Below, one piece after another: positions 1 to 7,656 of a stretch of DNA of 64,000 nucleotides. Below the pieces are notes generated by a model that saw only the letters and a list, made by a program, of their open reading frames with translations, did not search any database and was not told the origin of the DNA. Source of the stretch: Pseudomaricurvus albidus (GTDB lineage Bacteria > Pseudomonadota > Gammaproteobacteria > Pseudomonadales > Cellvibrionaceae); NCBI RefSeq assembly GCF_018863235.1, contig NZ_JAHKRS010000008.1, positions 1 to 64,000 of the forward strand, given 5' to 3'. Each line of letters opens with the position of its first letter. The first letter of the stretch is position 1. Position numbers and translations under genes: made by a program.

Positions 1-36
1 GTATCGTTCACCTTCGGTCAGCTGCTTATAGCTCAT
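1..36 (-). CDS. IS30-family transposase, N-terminal fragment (runs off left edge)
   Basis: Read leftwards on the minus strand, this begins with ATG and encodes MSYKQLTEGERY, the highly conserved opening of many IS30-family DDE transposases. A good ribosome binding site (AAAGGA) lies about eight bases upstream of the ATG. Only twelve codons are inside the window, so the catalytic domain cannot be seen and intactness is unknown. The family moves DNA by cut-out circle formation and inserts into short palindromic targets. The identification rests on the start motif only, but that motif is distinctive. Confidence 0.8.
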   Translation of the reverse strand, partial: MSYKQLTEGERY

Positions 37-123
37 TGTGTTATTTCCTTTGGCGAGAAAATGGCACCGAACTATATCAGCTGGCCGTCCTCACTAGGAA
101 ATTGCACTCATTATCCGAAACCG
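1..123 (-). mobile_element. IS30-family insertion sequence, transposase-start end
   Basis: Upstream of the transposase start there is about 85 bp of non-coding DNA. It ends in a segment (about 98-123) which on the minus strand contains GAGTGCAATTT preceded by a GGTTTC block; this looks like an IS30-family terminal inverted repeat. The exact outer end cannot be fixed without the other end of the element. Position 123 is an estimate (inference), good to perhaps ten bases. Confidence 0.5.
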
Positions 124-1509
124 CGTTCTATCGATAAGTACAAAAAAGAACTTATTGCAGTCGAAGAGGAAATTGTTCCTAAAGAAGATTACAAAAGGCA
201 GCTTCTGGAATTGACCTCGCAGAAAATCGAACAGGATTATTCTGACCGACAAGCCCAGATCTCATTGGAAAACAACGAGCAAACATCAGTTATTCAAGAT
301 CGAATCAATAATCTTAGGGCCTCAATACAATCTGAATACACCCTGAGCCTTAAACAGCAAATCTCAGACATCAAGTCACAAATTGAATCGTTGAAGTCAC
401 AGCGTGATACAGAGATAGATAGACTCTACCAGGAATTACAGGATGCTCGAAAGGGAAGCAGTGAAGAGATTTCTATTCGTAGACGATCTCTACAAGGCCA
501 GCTCCAGAAAGCAGAAGCTAACCTTCAAAGAGCCAGAGGTGAGCGATCAAAGGCAATTGAAGAGGCAAACATATTTACTCGGGCTAATGTTACTGAAACT
601 CATAACCTTGAAGTAAAAGAAGCTGAGCGTGAAGTGGAGGCAACCCGTAATGCACTCAATAGCATTAACGCAGTTGAACAATCAAATCATATTTCTCAAA
701 GATATTCAGAAAATATTGCTGCGGTAAAGAGTCAATACCAATCAAAGATAAATGGCCTGAATGGAGAGATTCGTAAGCTGTCTTTATCTGTCAGTAAAAG
801 TGTCGGTGTTCGTGAAAAAGACATTGAGACACAAATTAATCAGCACCTTGATGAAATGAAAGCCGTTAACGCAAAATTTTCTGAGCAACGCTCTGAAAAT
901 GACGGAATTCGGGACCAGCAACTAGAACGGCTCAATAGGAATGAAGAGCTAGTAGAAGGTGTCGAGCAAGAAATCTTGACACTAAAGGAACGCCGTGTCG
1001 ATCTAAGAAATAAAATCAATATCAAAGTGGGCGACAATCAGGTCTATAGAATGGCCCAATGGTGGTTTGGCAAAGAATCAGCAGCAGACCTGGATAGATC
1101 TGATGTGATGATCATTGCAGCGATATGGTTTGGTAGCTTAGCAGTTCTTATTGCGTTTACTGGCATTCTCTTGGCCTTAGGCTCATATGTTATCCGGGAT
1201 CGTAGTATAAAAGACCAACGTACAAAGAGTAGTGCTCGCCATGCATTCACTAAAGCGATAGATAGCGCTAGAAGGTATTACGTTCACAAGAGAAAGGTTG
1301 TGAGAAAGCCAATTATTAATGAGGTGCCCGTCGAAGTTGTACGTGAAGTCCCAGTTGATAAAGTCGTACAAAGAGAAGTGCCTGTTGAAATTATCAAAAA
1401 AGAGCTGGTGCATGTACCATTTTATACAAACGACGAAAGGCTTCTGAAAACACAAGCTGATGTGGACTTATCCAGCAAACCTTCAAAAAGGCCTATGGCG
1501 GAAGCCTGA
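61..1509 (+). CDS. Coiled-coil membrane protein of unknown function, probably truncated at its N-terminus by IS30
   Basis: The ORF has 482 residues. Residues ~25-330 are almost entirely heptad-rich, charged coiled coil (many E, K, Q, R). One membrane segment lies near residues 350-380, and the basic tail carries a Val-Pro-Val-Glu type repeat (VPVEVV, VPVDKV, VPVEII) near residues 420-450. The first ~21 residues appear to be translated from the end of the adjoining IS, so the original start is probably lost and the true protein may have been longer. Base composition is more AT-rich than the downstream genes, suggesting transfer. The next gene starts two bases after this stop, so the two are likely co-translated. 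I do not recognise the family. A structural or scaffold role on the inner membrane is only a guess. Confidence 0.6.
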   Translation: MAPNYISWPSSLGNCTHYPKPRSIDKYKKELIAVEEEIVPKEDYKRQLLELTSQKIEQDYSDRQAQISLENNEQTSVIQDRINNLRASIQSEYTLSLKQQISDIKSQIESLKSQRDTEIDRLYQELQDARKGSSEEISIRRRSLQGQLQKAEANLQRARGERSKAIEEANIFTRANVTETHNLEVKEAEREVEATRNALNSINAVEQSNHISQRYSENIAAVKSQYQSKINGLNGEIRKLSLSVSKSVGVREKDIETQINQHLDEMKAVNAKFSEQRSENDGIRDQQLERLNRNEELVEGVEQEILTLKERRVDLRNKINIKVGDNQVYRMAQWWFGKESAADLDRSDVMIIAAIWFGSLAVLIAFTGILLALGSYVIRDRSIKDQRTKSSARHAFTKAIDSARRYYVHKRKVVRKPIINEVPVEVVREVPVDKVVQREVPVEIIKKELVHVPFYTNDERLLKTQADVDLSSKPSKRPMAEA

Positions 1510-1511
1510 TT

Positions 1512-2078
1512 ATGGATCGCGAGCATTACACAACAAATGATTTCACGGCGTTGAATCTAGCAATTGATACGGAGTCTACTCGTCATCGTGAATTGCTAGC
1601 TCTATACAAGTCAAAATCCAATTTAAATCGAGCTCAAACATTTCTCTATGTATGTGGTGCAATCGCAGTGTTGATGTTGACTGCAGGCCTTCTATATTGG
1701 TTGTTTGGCTATAACAGCAATGGGTTTATCTCAACTGGCAATCTTAAAAGTGAAGTGCAGTCTTCAAATCTCAAAGAGCTTTCCAGTACCTCATCTATTA
1801 CCGATGATAATGCGATGTACACACATTCGATATACACGGTATTTCATCGCACAGTAACGGAGAATGGAGAAACATTTGTTACTGGTCAGGAATATGCTGG
1901 AAGCAACCTGGATTCCCCTGAGCAGCAATACTGCTATCTTGAGTTGTTAGCAGGAGGTGGAGTAAGGTCAGTTAATGTAGCCTCAGTAAATGAAGCTGGT
2001 GAGCTTACCTTTGAAACAGATGATCCTGAGCTAATTCAAAGCACAGAACAATATTGTAACTTCTTAAAGTCACCTTAG
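1512..2078 (+). CDS. Single-pass membrane protein of unknown function
   Basis: This encodes 188 residues. The N-terminal ~38 residues are cytoplasmic and helical, one clear membrane helix spans about residues 40-63 (FLYVCGAIAVLML then LLYWLFGY), and the remaining ~120 residues should lie outside the membrane. The distal part contains paired cysteines (QQYCYLE and EQYCNF) that might form a disulfide. It starts two bases after the stop of the coiled-coil gene, so the two probably form a functional pair. Composition is AT-rich like its partner. No family was recognised. Confidence 0.65.
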   Translation: MDREHYTTNDFTALNLAIDTESTRHRELLALYKSKSNLNRAQTFLYVCGAIAVLMLTAGLLYWLFGYNSNGFISTGNLKSEVQSSNLKELSSTSSITDDNAMYTHSIYTVFHRTVTENGETFVTGQEYAGSNLDSPEQQYCYLELLAGGGVRSVNVASVNEAGELTFETDDPELIQSTEQYCNFLKSP

Positions 2079-2134
2079 ATTGCGGTTGAAACCGTACAGG
2101 CTTTCAAGGCTAGTTTGCACGACCCTGATAAGCT

Positions 2135-2563
2135 ATGAAACGACTCGATAACGAAGCACTAAAACCACACAAAACTATGACGAAATCTGCCTTATCTAAT
2201 ACCTTACCTGCGAACAGTAAAAATAGGCTCAGAATAATCATTGTAAATAATCGCCATACAAATGATGGTGAAGTTTACATGGGTGTTGTGCTACATGGCC
2301 GGTCGAACAGAAATCCAAAGTCGAACTCTAATTGGAAGACTGCCAGGCTAGTAAAGGCTGACGAGCAGTCACATGATGACAAGATTGCGTATTACCGCTT
2401 TGTTGCCAAGGAAAAGTTACTCCAAACTGGCGCGATCCTTGCTGCTTACAAGAACGAAGGTAAATGGGTCTTGCCTGATTACACGTACTCTAAAGCACCC
2501 CCACCCCACTGTTGTCCCAGTTATTCACTCCGAAGGGAGCCTAAACCACTATTGTTTGTATAA
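2135..2563 (+). CDS. Hypothetical protein, possibly with a disrupted C-terminus
   Basis: A 142-residue ORF without a convincing ribosome binding site; a second in-frame ATG lies at 2177. The middle (about residues 30-118: RLRIIIVNN, YMGVVLHGR, AYYRFVAKEKL, GAILAAYKN) looks like genuine protein with alternating strands and helices. The last ~25 residues (APPPHCCPS onward) are low in protein character and may be read-through of an interrupted gene. It follows the membrane pair by 57 bp on the same strand. No function can be proposed. Confidence 0.4.
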   Translation: MKRLDNEALKPHKTMTKSALSNTLPANSKNRLRIIIVNNRHTNDGEVYMGVVLHGRSNRNPKSNSNWKTARLVKADEQSHDDKIAYYRFVAKEKLLQTGAILAAYKNEGKWVLPDYTYSKAPPPHCCPSYSLRREPKPLLFV

Positions 2564-2672
2564 TGAATGTGCGACCAAACACTAACAAACAAAGGGTTAA
2601 GGCTCATGGCACATTCTAGCACCTTACTTTCTCACATACTTCGATTGGTTCCGAGACATGAATTTCACGATT

Positions 2673-2692
2673 AAAGGGGTCAGAGCCCTTTT
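2673..2692. repeat. REP-like palindrome
   Basis: AAAGGG and CCCTTT arms enclose GTCAGA. Short palindromes of the form GGGGTCAGAGCCC are typical of REP sequences linked to RAYT (TnpA_REP) tyrosine transposases in gammaproteobacteria (family knowledge). No RAYT gene is seen in this window. Confidence 0.45.
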
Positions 2693-2954
2693 CGTAATCG
2701 ATCTTTGACTGCCACCTATTGATGCTGAGTACCTTGAGTATCAATTTCCCATATGCGCAATGGAAGATCGGGTCTTTTGTATTCCCCAAGCCTATCCCCG
2801 AGCCCCAATATTGCTTATCAAAGGCCCAATCAATTTCCTATATAAAAGACCCAATAGCGAGTATCCAGAATCTGTCTTCCCATTAAATACACCCGATGTT
2901 CCATTTAAAAGACTAGATATTAGATTTAAAAGACTCGGCAGGCTCATGCTGAAC

Positions 2955-3044
2955 GAGGTGCGGCTTAGGATCAGCGAGGTTGGGCTTAGGCTGAACGACG
3001 AGGTGTGGCTTAGGATCAGCGAGGTTGGGCTCAGGCTGAATGCG
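2955..3044. repeat. 45-bp tandem repeat, two units
   Basis: Units 2955-2999 and 3000-3044 differ at only a few positions; both start GAGGTG and contain GGCTTAGGATCAGCGAGGTT. Each unit itself contains two degenerate versions of the GGCTCAGGATGAGCGG core seen in the dispersed repeats elsewhere, so the array looks like a local amplification of that repeat. Confidence 0.75.
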
Positions 3045-3090
3045 GCGGGGCTCTTAAAATAAGTGGGGTAAGGCACGGAATAGCAGTACG

Positions 3091-3114
3091 TTCGCCCTGA
3101 GCCTGTCGAAGGGC
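3091..3114 (-). repeat. Dispersed intergenic repeat, copy 1
   Basis: On the minus strand this reads CCTTCGACAGGCTCAGGGCGAA. The same core (TTCGACAGGCTCAGGATGA) recurs at 5091, 6321, 9575 and 11491, always between genes. This type of sequence is widespread in intergenic DNA of Proteobacteria. Confidence 0.7.
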
Positions 3115-3244
3115 AGGGGTTAGATGCTATTGGTTGGGCATCCTCCACAGGCTCTGGCTTATGGCCGCCTGTTTTAATGTTTCGCTGTGCACCCCGCGCC
3201 AACCCGGCCAGTCCGAGACGAGTCCCCCCGCCCCGGACTTGCTG

Positions 3245-3811
3245 TCACACCCGCTCAAGTGTGACTTGGACGGGGCGGCACACCGTGTTGCACACGGGTG
3301 AATGGTCCTTGGCGAACGACAACAGCTCGTTCAGCTCTGCGTCGCTGCAGTCGGCCTCGATATCCATCAGGATGCGGATGCTTTCGTAGCCGACGGTCGC
3401 TTCGTCATTCAGCGCCAGCAACCCCTCCAGGTTGATATTGCCGGACAGCCTGGTCGATAACTTCCGGACAGTGATGCCCCGTGCTGCCGCATGCAATACC
3501 GTGGTGGTGGTGACACAGCCGGCCAGCGCGTGCAGCAGGAATTCCACCGGGTTTGCACCTTCGTTTTTGCCCAGCAGAACCGGCGGTTCACCATTGGTGA
3601 AGACAAAGTCCGCGTGGCGGGATTCATCTTCGGCGCCGGCGCCGTAGAAGCCTCGGATGGTTGATTGGTTTTCACCGCCGTTGATCCACTGGTTGCTTGC
3701 CCGGAATTCAAATTGCGCAAGACTCGGGTCGTTTTTGAGGGCTGCGACCGTCTGGCTCATCTGGTTCAGGTCAAGACCGTTGCGATTTTGTATATCCACA
3801 TGTGCGTTCAT
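3245..3811 (-). CDS. OsmC-family peroxiredoxin-like protein
   Basis: A 188-residue OsmC/Ohr-superfamily protein, a thiol peroxidase fold that reduces organic or fatty-acid hydroperoxides in the cytoplasm. The first reactive cysteine is in the LAGCVTTTTVLHAAARG helix (about residue 98) and the second lies in SPVCNTVCRP near the C-terminus, which has an additional cysteine. The N-terminal extension of ~55 residues before the core (FVFTNGEPPVLLGKNEG) is normal for the YhfA-like subgroup. The ATG has a GAGG site eight bases upstream. It diverges from the GlxA-type regulator, which may control it (inference). Confidence 0.88.
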   Translation of the reverse strand: MNAHVDIQNRNGLDLNQMSQTVAALKNDPSLAQFEFRASNQWINGGENQSTIRGFYGAGAEDESRHADFVFTNGEPPVLLGKNEGANPVEFLLHALAGCVTTTTVLHAAARGITVRKLSTRLSGNINLEGLLALNDEATVGYESIRILMDIEADCSDAELNELLSFAKDHSPVCNTVCRPVQVTLERV

Positions 3812-3971
3812 CGTTGTTACCTCACTTCTTCATTTGTCCAAGGGAACCCGGGAACCGGGAGATGCTTTTCTGTAGCGTCTGGGTGTAAAGTAAGGCAATT
3901 CAACGGATATGATCAGATGGATATTTGACAAAAAGGGGGCATTCGTGCCATCAATTTCAAGGGGATGGAAG

Positions 3972-5006
3972 ATGGGGCTCCCGCAGAAGAAAGTCCTGAT
4001 CCTGGCATTGCCAGAAACGGCCGGTTCGGCGCTCTACGGGATGGTGGATGTGCTCAGTGCCACGGGTAATATTTGGCAAACGCTGGTGGGACAGGCGAGT
4101 CCGTCGCAACCCTTCGATGTGCAGATTGTGTCGGTGGATTCGAAGCCATTTCGGTGCGGCCATGGGATTCCGGTGGAGCCCGCATATGCCATCGCTGATG
4201 CGCCCACCTCTGACATCCTGATCCTTCCGGAGATCTGGCTCGGTCCCCAGGAAGCCATCAGTGAACGCTATGATGGGCTGATGGACTGGATCAAGCTCAG
4301 GTTCCGCTCGGGCACCACGATCTATTCAGCCTGCTCCGGGTCAATCTTGCTGGCAGAGAGCGGTTTGCTGGATAACTGCGAAGCAACTTCTCATTGGGGT
4401 TATCAGGAGCTGTTTCGGATGCACTACCCGAAGGTGCACTTCCGGCCCGAAAGCAATCTGGTCTATGCCCATCCTGATGGTCGGCTGGTGACAGCGGGTG
4501 GCACGACCTCATGGCATGACCTGGCACTGCATATCATCGCCCGTCATGTCGGCGTCGGTGAGGCGCTTCGCATTGCCAAAGTGTACCTGCTGAAATGGCA
4601 TCAGGAAGGCCAGTTGCCATTTACTCATCTGGTGCGGCAAACCCATCATGCTGACTCGGCGGTGCGCAAGTGCGAGGAGTGGCTCAAGTTGCACTACCGT
4701 GATTCCGCGGCCATCTCTCTGTTGGTGGAGGCCTCATCTCTGCCAGAGAGAACACTCAAGCGACGCTTCAAAGCGGCCACCGGCTCTTCCATGATCGAGT
4801 ATTTACAAAACCTTCGAATCGAAGCGGCCAAGCGTCAATTGGAAGAAGGCAAGCTGTCCATAGAAGAAGTGAGTTTGGAGGTCGGTTACGAGGACCTGTC
4901 CTTCTTCCGTCGCCTGTTCAAACGGTTGACGGGGCTGACGCCTGGCGAGTACCGGCGCCTGTTTCGGCCATTGATCGAAGAGTTGTCGGGGCCGGCCGGG
5001 CTCTAA
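3972..5006 (+). CDS. GlxA-family AraC-type transcriptional regulator with DJ-1/PfpI domain
   Basis: Residues ~5-190 form a DJ-1/PfpI (class I glutamine-amidotransferase-like) domain with the nucleophile-elbow-like motif YSACSGSILLAESG. Residues ~225-330 carry the two helix-turn-helix motifs of an AraC DNA-binding domain (SLPERTLKRRFKAATG; LSIEEVSLEVGYEDLSFFRRLFKRLTGLTP is the second, split around residue 300). The longest ORF opens at 3909, but the ATG at 3972 has a better site (AAGGGG, seven-base spacer) and gives the usual ~345-residue length. Divergent to the OsmC gene, 160 bp away. The ligand is unknown. Confidence 0.88.
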   Translation: MGLPQKKVLILALPETAGSALYGMVDVLSATGNIWQTLVGQASPSQPFDVQIVSVDSKPFRCGHGIPVEPAYAIADAPTSDILILPEIWLGPQEAISERYDGLMDWIKLRFRSGTTIYSACSGSILLAESGLLDNCEATSHWGYQELFRMHYPKVHFRPESNLVYAHPDGRLVTAGGTTSWHDLALHIIARHVGVGEALRIAKVYLLKWHQEGQLPFTHLVRQTHHADSAVRKCEEWLKLHYRDSAAISLLVEASSLPERTLKRRFKAATGSSMIEYLQNLRIEAAKRQLEEGKLSIEEVSLEVGYEDLSFFRRLFKRLTGLTPGEYRRLFRPLIEELSGPAGL

Positions 5007-5090
5007 CCTGTTTCCACGAATGATTTTACAATGGCGGTTAACCTCAGGCCCTGAAGGTAAAGCGCGGCGGAGGTGTTAATTCTCAATCAA

Positions 5091-5112
5091 ACGACAGGCT
5101 CAGGGTGAGCGG
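5091..5112 (+). repeat. Dispersed intergenic repeat, copy 2
   Basis: ACGACAGGCTCAGGGTGAGC, followed by GGGGTGGGG. It shares its core with the copies at 3091, 6321, 9575 and 11491. It lies in the gap between the regulator and the alpha/beta hydrolase gene. Confidence 0.65.
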
Positions 5113-5202
5113 GGTGGGGCGCAGAATTTATCCTTCACTGCAAAACGCGATTACACTACCCATACAACAATAACATCCAGACATCTACGAGAGGGTCACA
5201 CC

Positions 5203-6231
5203 GTGTTTACCCGTCCCTGCATATCCACCCCTCCAGCATCAGCCAACCGGACGTTAGGGTTTCTGATGGTACTGCTGGTGACTGGTTTTTTAGTTTCTCC
5301 CAAATCACTGTCGGCTTCTGATCTTCAGCAGCCTGCTTATATTCTTACGCCCGATGTTGTCTACGGCCAGGGTGATGTAAAAACAGAGGACGGTATTAAG
5401 CAGCGCGCCCTGTGGATGGATGTCTACCAGCCGGCGGCTTCAGCAGCGAAAGATCGCCCGGCGGTGATTATGACTTTTGGTGGGTCTTTTCATCGCGGTG
5501 GTCCGCGTTATCGATTCCAGTTGGACGGTGTGCGTGATGATTCCATGGGAGATTACTGTCGTCGTTTGGCGGAGCAGGGCTATGTCTGCTTTGCCATTGA
5601 TTACCGTTTGGCGCCGGAAAATCCTGTGCCTGCGCGACAGAGTTATGAGGATGAAGACCTGGATCTGACCGCGATTGGCTTTATGTTGCCTCACGTCAAT
5701 AAGGTTCGGTGGCAGATGGAGCTTGCACCGTTTGATCTGAATAACGAGCGTGATGTCGATGCGATGTTGGACGCGGTGCTCGCCGCTGCGGAGGATTTAC
5801 AACAGGCCATTCGGCATGTGCGTGCACACGCGGATCGCTATGGTATTGATCCAGAGCGTCTGGTTTTGGGTGGCTTCTCCGCTGGTGCCATTACCAGTAT
5901 GAACGTGGCTCACGTTTTGAAAGAGCCGGTAGCGGGGGTGTTCTCCCTGTCCGGTGGTTATGCCGGCTTTCAGATTGCGGATCGCCTGACGCCGGACAGC
6001 GCACCGGTGTTGTTGTTTGTCGGTGAAAACGACTTGCCGGGTATACAACAGTTTCTGCCGGCGCTGTTATACATTTACGATAAGAGGGGTGTTCCGCACG
6101 AGCTGGCCTGGGTGCCGGGCTTTGGCCATTTCTACCCGGCGGCGGTGCCGAGCTTGTCAGCCGATGGTCGCAAGCAGTCGGTGGATGGGCGTATCGTGGA
6201 GTTTCTGCAATGGGTTATTGGCACACCGTAG
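5203..6231 (+). CDS. Exported alpha/beta hydrolase (esterase-like)
   Basis: 342 residues with a GTG start preceded by GAGAGG. An N-terminal signal peptide is likely (hydrophobic stretch FLMVLLVTGFLVSP about residues 20-35, then a small-residue region). The catalytic frame is visible: oxyanion region MTFGGSFHRGGP, nucleophile elbow GGFSAGA (Ser about residue 227), a likely acid in LFVGENDLPG and the histidine in PGFGHFYPA. Similar to the esterase/lipase group that acts on short-chain esters. It stands alone between repeat-bearing gaps, so the substrate cannot be inferred from neighbours. Confidence 0.85.
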   Translation: MFTRPCISTPPASANRTLGFLMVLLVTGFLVSPKSLSASDLQQPAYILTPDVVYGQGDVKTEDGIKQRALWMDVYQPAASAAKDRPAVIMTFGGSFHRGGPRYRFQLDGVRDDSMGDYCRRLAEQGYVCFAIDYRLAPENPVPARQSYEDEDLDLTAIGFMLPHVNKVRWQMELAPFDLNNERDVDAMLDAVLAAAEDLQQAIRHVRAHADRYGIDPERLVLGGFSAGAITSMNVAHVLKEPVAGVFSLSGGYAGFQIADRLTPDSAPVLLFVGENDLPGIQQFLPALLYIYDKRGVPHELAWVPGFGHFYPAAVPSLSADGRKQSVDGRIVEFLQWVIGTP

Positions 6232-6277
6232 ATAATCAATGCCAAACATGGATGGTTCCTCTGCACTACGTTTCGAT

Positions 6278-6288
6278 TGCAATGACGG
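6278..6288 (+). repeat. TTGCAATGACG half-element
   Basis: Preceded by CTACGTTTCGA, this matches CTACGTTTTTGCAATGACG at 30872-30890, where it is one arm of an inverted repeat. A second, 22-bp dispersed repeat follows 30 bp downstream, so this gap has collected two repeat families. Confidence 0.45.
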
Positions 6289-6320
6289 AATTTGGGGACG
6301 TGCCAGTGGACGGGTGTCCA

Positions 6321-6342
6321 TCGACAGGCTCAGGATGAGCGG
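6321..6342 (+). repeat. Dispersed intergenic repeat, copy 3
   Basis: TCGACAGGCTCAGGATGAGC, the closest copy to the general consensus. Located between the convergent hydrolase and saccharopine-dehydrogenase-like genes. Confidence 0.7.
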
Positions 6343-6406
6343 AGTAAGGTTCAGAAAAAACGCAATGCGCCCTTGCGAGATCGTCTCAACAAGGGCAACA
6401 AGCGCT

Positions 6407-7582
6407 TTACGATTCCACCTGAAAGGTGAGGCCGGCGTTGTTCTGCAGACGGTCGATCAGCAGTGATCCCATGGCCGAAGCCGGTGTCCAGATGCCGCCG
6501 CTGGCCGCTTCGGGATTTTTCAGCAGGCAGACCGCGCTCTCGGCAATCATTTTACTGGTCGAGCCATAGCCCGGGTCTTTATCCCCCTTGACGCTGGCGC
6601 GAATGCTGTCGCCCTGTGCGGTGGTTCCGGCAAACAGTACATCGTAGAAGCCGGTTTCACGCTCTTCCTTGGAGGGGCCTTCGCCGGGTTTGAGGTCGTT
6701 GTCTGCCATGGAAGTGTCCTTCGCCACGGCGTTGGCGATGGTTTCGCCCTGTTCGCCGGGGCCGGTCAACATCATCTCGTCGTAGACAAAGTCATTCCCG
6801 TAGTCGTGACCCAGCAAAAAGTTGGAGCGATGGATGTTCTTGGTGTTAATGGTCGCCATCACAAACGGTGCCGACCAGCTGCCCAGGTCTTCATCGTATA
6901 TTGGCTGCAAACCCGGAGGTTGCTCGGGGCCGGTAAACCCTTCGGTCAGGGCAAAGGGATTCATTAACACCTGTCCCAGTTTTGGGTCTTTGGCTGCTGC
7001 GGCTACGGTGGCTTTGAAGCTGGCCAGGGTACCGCCAGAGAAGGTGCCTTTCATGGCGCGCACGCGACCTTTGACTCTGGAAACGGGTGAGCCAAGTTTT
7101 TCTTTGGCGGCCTGTTGCAAAAAGTAAACGCCCAAATCAAAAGGCACAGAATCAAACCCGCAGGAAAACACAATGCGTGCTCCACTGGCTTTGGCTGTGG
7201 CACCGTGGGCGGCAATCATCTCGTGCATCCAGGCGGGTTCACCGCACAGGTCTACGTAGTCGGTTCCGGCTTCGGCGCAGGCTTTGACCACATCCGAGCC
7301 GTACAGTTGATAAGGGCCCACGGTGGTCAGCAACACCTGAGTGCTTTCGACCAGTTTCCTGATGGAGTCACTGGAACCGGAGTCAGCGACAACGAGCGGC
7401 ACATCAGCGGGAATGCCCATCTCGTCACGCACCGCTTCGAGTTTGTCCTGACTGCGACCCGCCATGGCCCATTTGACGTCACCGTTGACGCCGTATTGAT
7501 TGTTCAGGTATTCGCACACCAGACGACCGGTGTAGCCCGTCGCCCCGTAGACGACAATTCCGTACTCTCTGTTTTTAGACAT
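6407..7582 (-). CDS. Saccharopine dehydrogenase-like / trans-acting enoyl reductase family protein
   Basis: About 391 residues. The N-terminus is a Rossmann fold (YGIVVYGATGYTGRLVCEYL) of the saccharopine-dehydrogenase-NADP type, followed by AMAGRSQDKLEAV. Homologues include the mycobacterial trans-acting enoyl reductase group and eukaryotic SCCPDH-like proteins; they are oxidoreductases of poorly known substrate, often linked to lipid metabolism. The longest start (7588) would leave only two bases after the AGAGA site, whereas the ATG at 7582 has normal spacing. It lies 74 bp downstream of an SDR gene on the same strand and is probably co-transcribed with it. Confidence 0.85.
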   Translation of the reverse strand: MSKNREYGIVVYGATGYTGRLVCEYLNNQYGVNGDVKWAMAGRSQDKLEAVRDEMGIPADVPLVVADSGSSDSIRKLVESTQVLLTTVGPYQLYGSDVVKACAEAGTDYVDLCGEPAWMHEMIAAHGATAKASGARIVFSCGFDSVPFDLGVYFLQQAAKEKLGSPVSRVKGRVRAMKGTFSGGTLASFKATVAAAAKDPKLGQVLMNPFALTEGFTGPEQPPGLQPIYDEDLGSWSAPFVMATINTKNIHRSNFLLGHDYGNDFVYDEMMLTGPGEQGETIANAVAKDTSMADNDLKPGEGPSKEERETGFYDVLFAGTTAQGDSIRASVKGDKDPGYGSTSKMIAESAVCLLKNPEAASGGIWTPASAMGSLLIDRLQNNAGLTFQVES

Positions 7583-7656
7583 AATCATTTTCTCTTATGA
7601 GCGTGCTCTAAGGATAGTTCGATCTGAGGATAGTTCGATGTAGGGCGCCGTGTGCC

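Larger units (their letters stand above)
2564..3244. other. Gene-free accessory DNA with repeats
   Basis: No credible gene is seen here. The stretch holds a REP-like palindrome (2673-2692), several short direct repeats of the ATTTAAAAGACT type (2903-2914 and 2924-2935), a 45-bp tandem duplication (2955-3044) and one copy of the 22-bp dispersed repeat (3091-3114). It separates the AT-rich accessory genes from the ordinary chromosomal genes and is probably the scar of rearrangements. Confidence 0.6.

Noticed and set aside
2792-3202. 136-residue minus-strand ORF with SLSPTSLILS repeats
   Set aside because: It is a translation of the 45-bp tandem repeat and dispersed repeat; no ribosome site and no protein-like composition.
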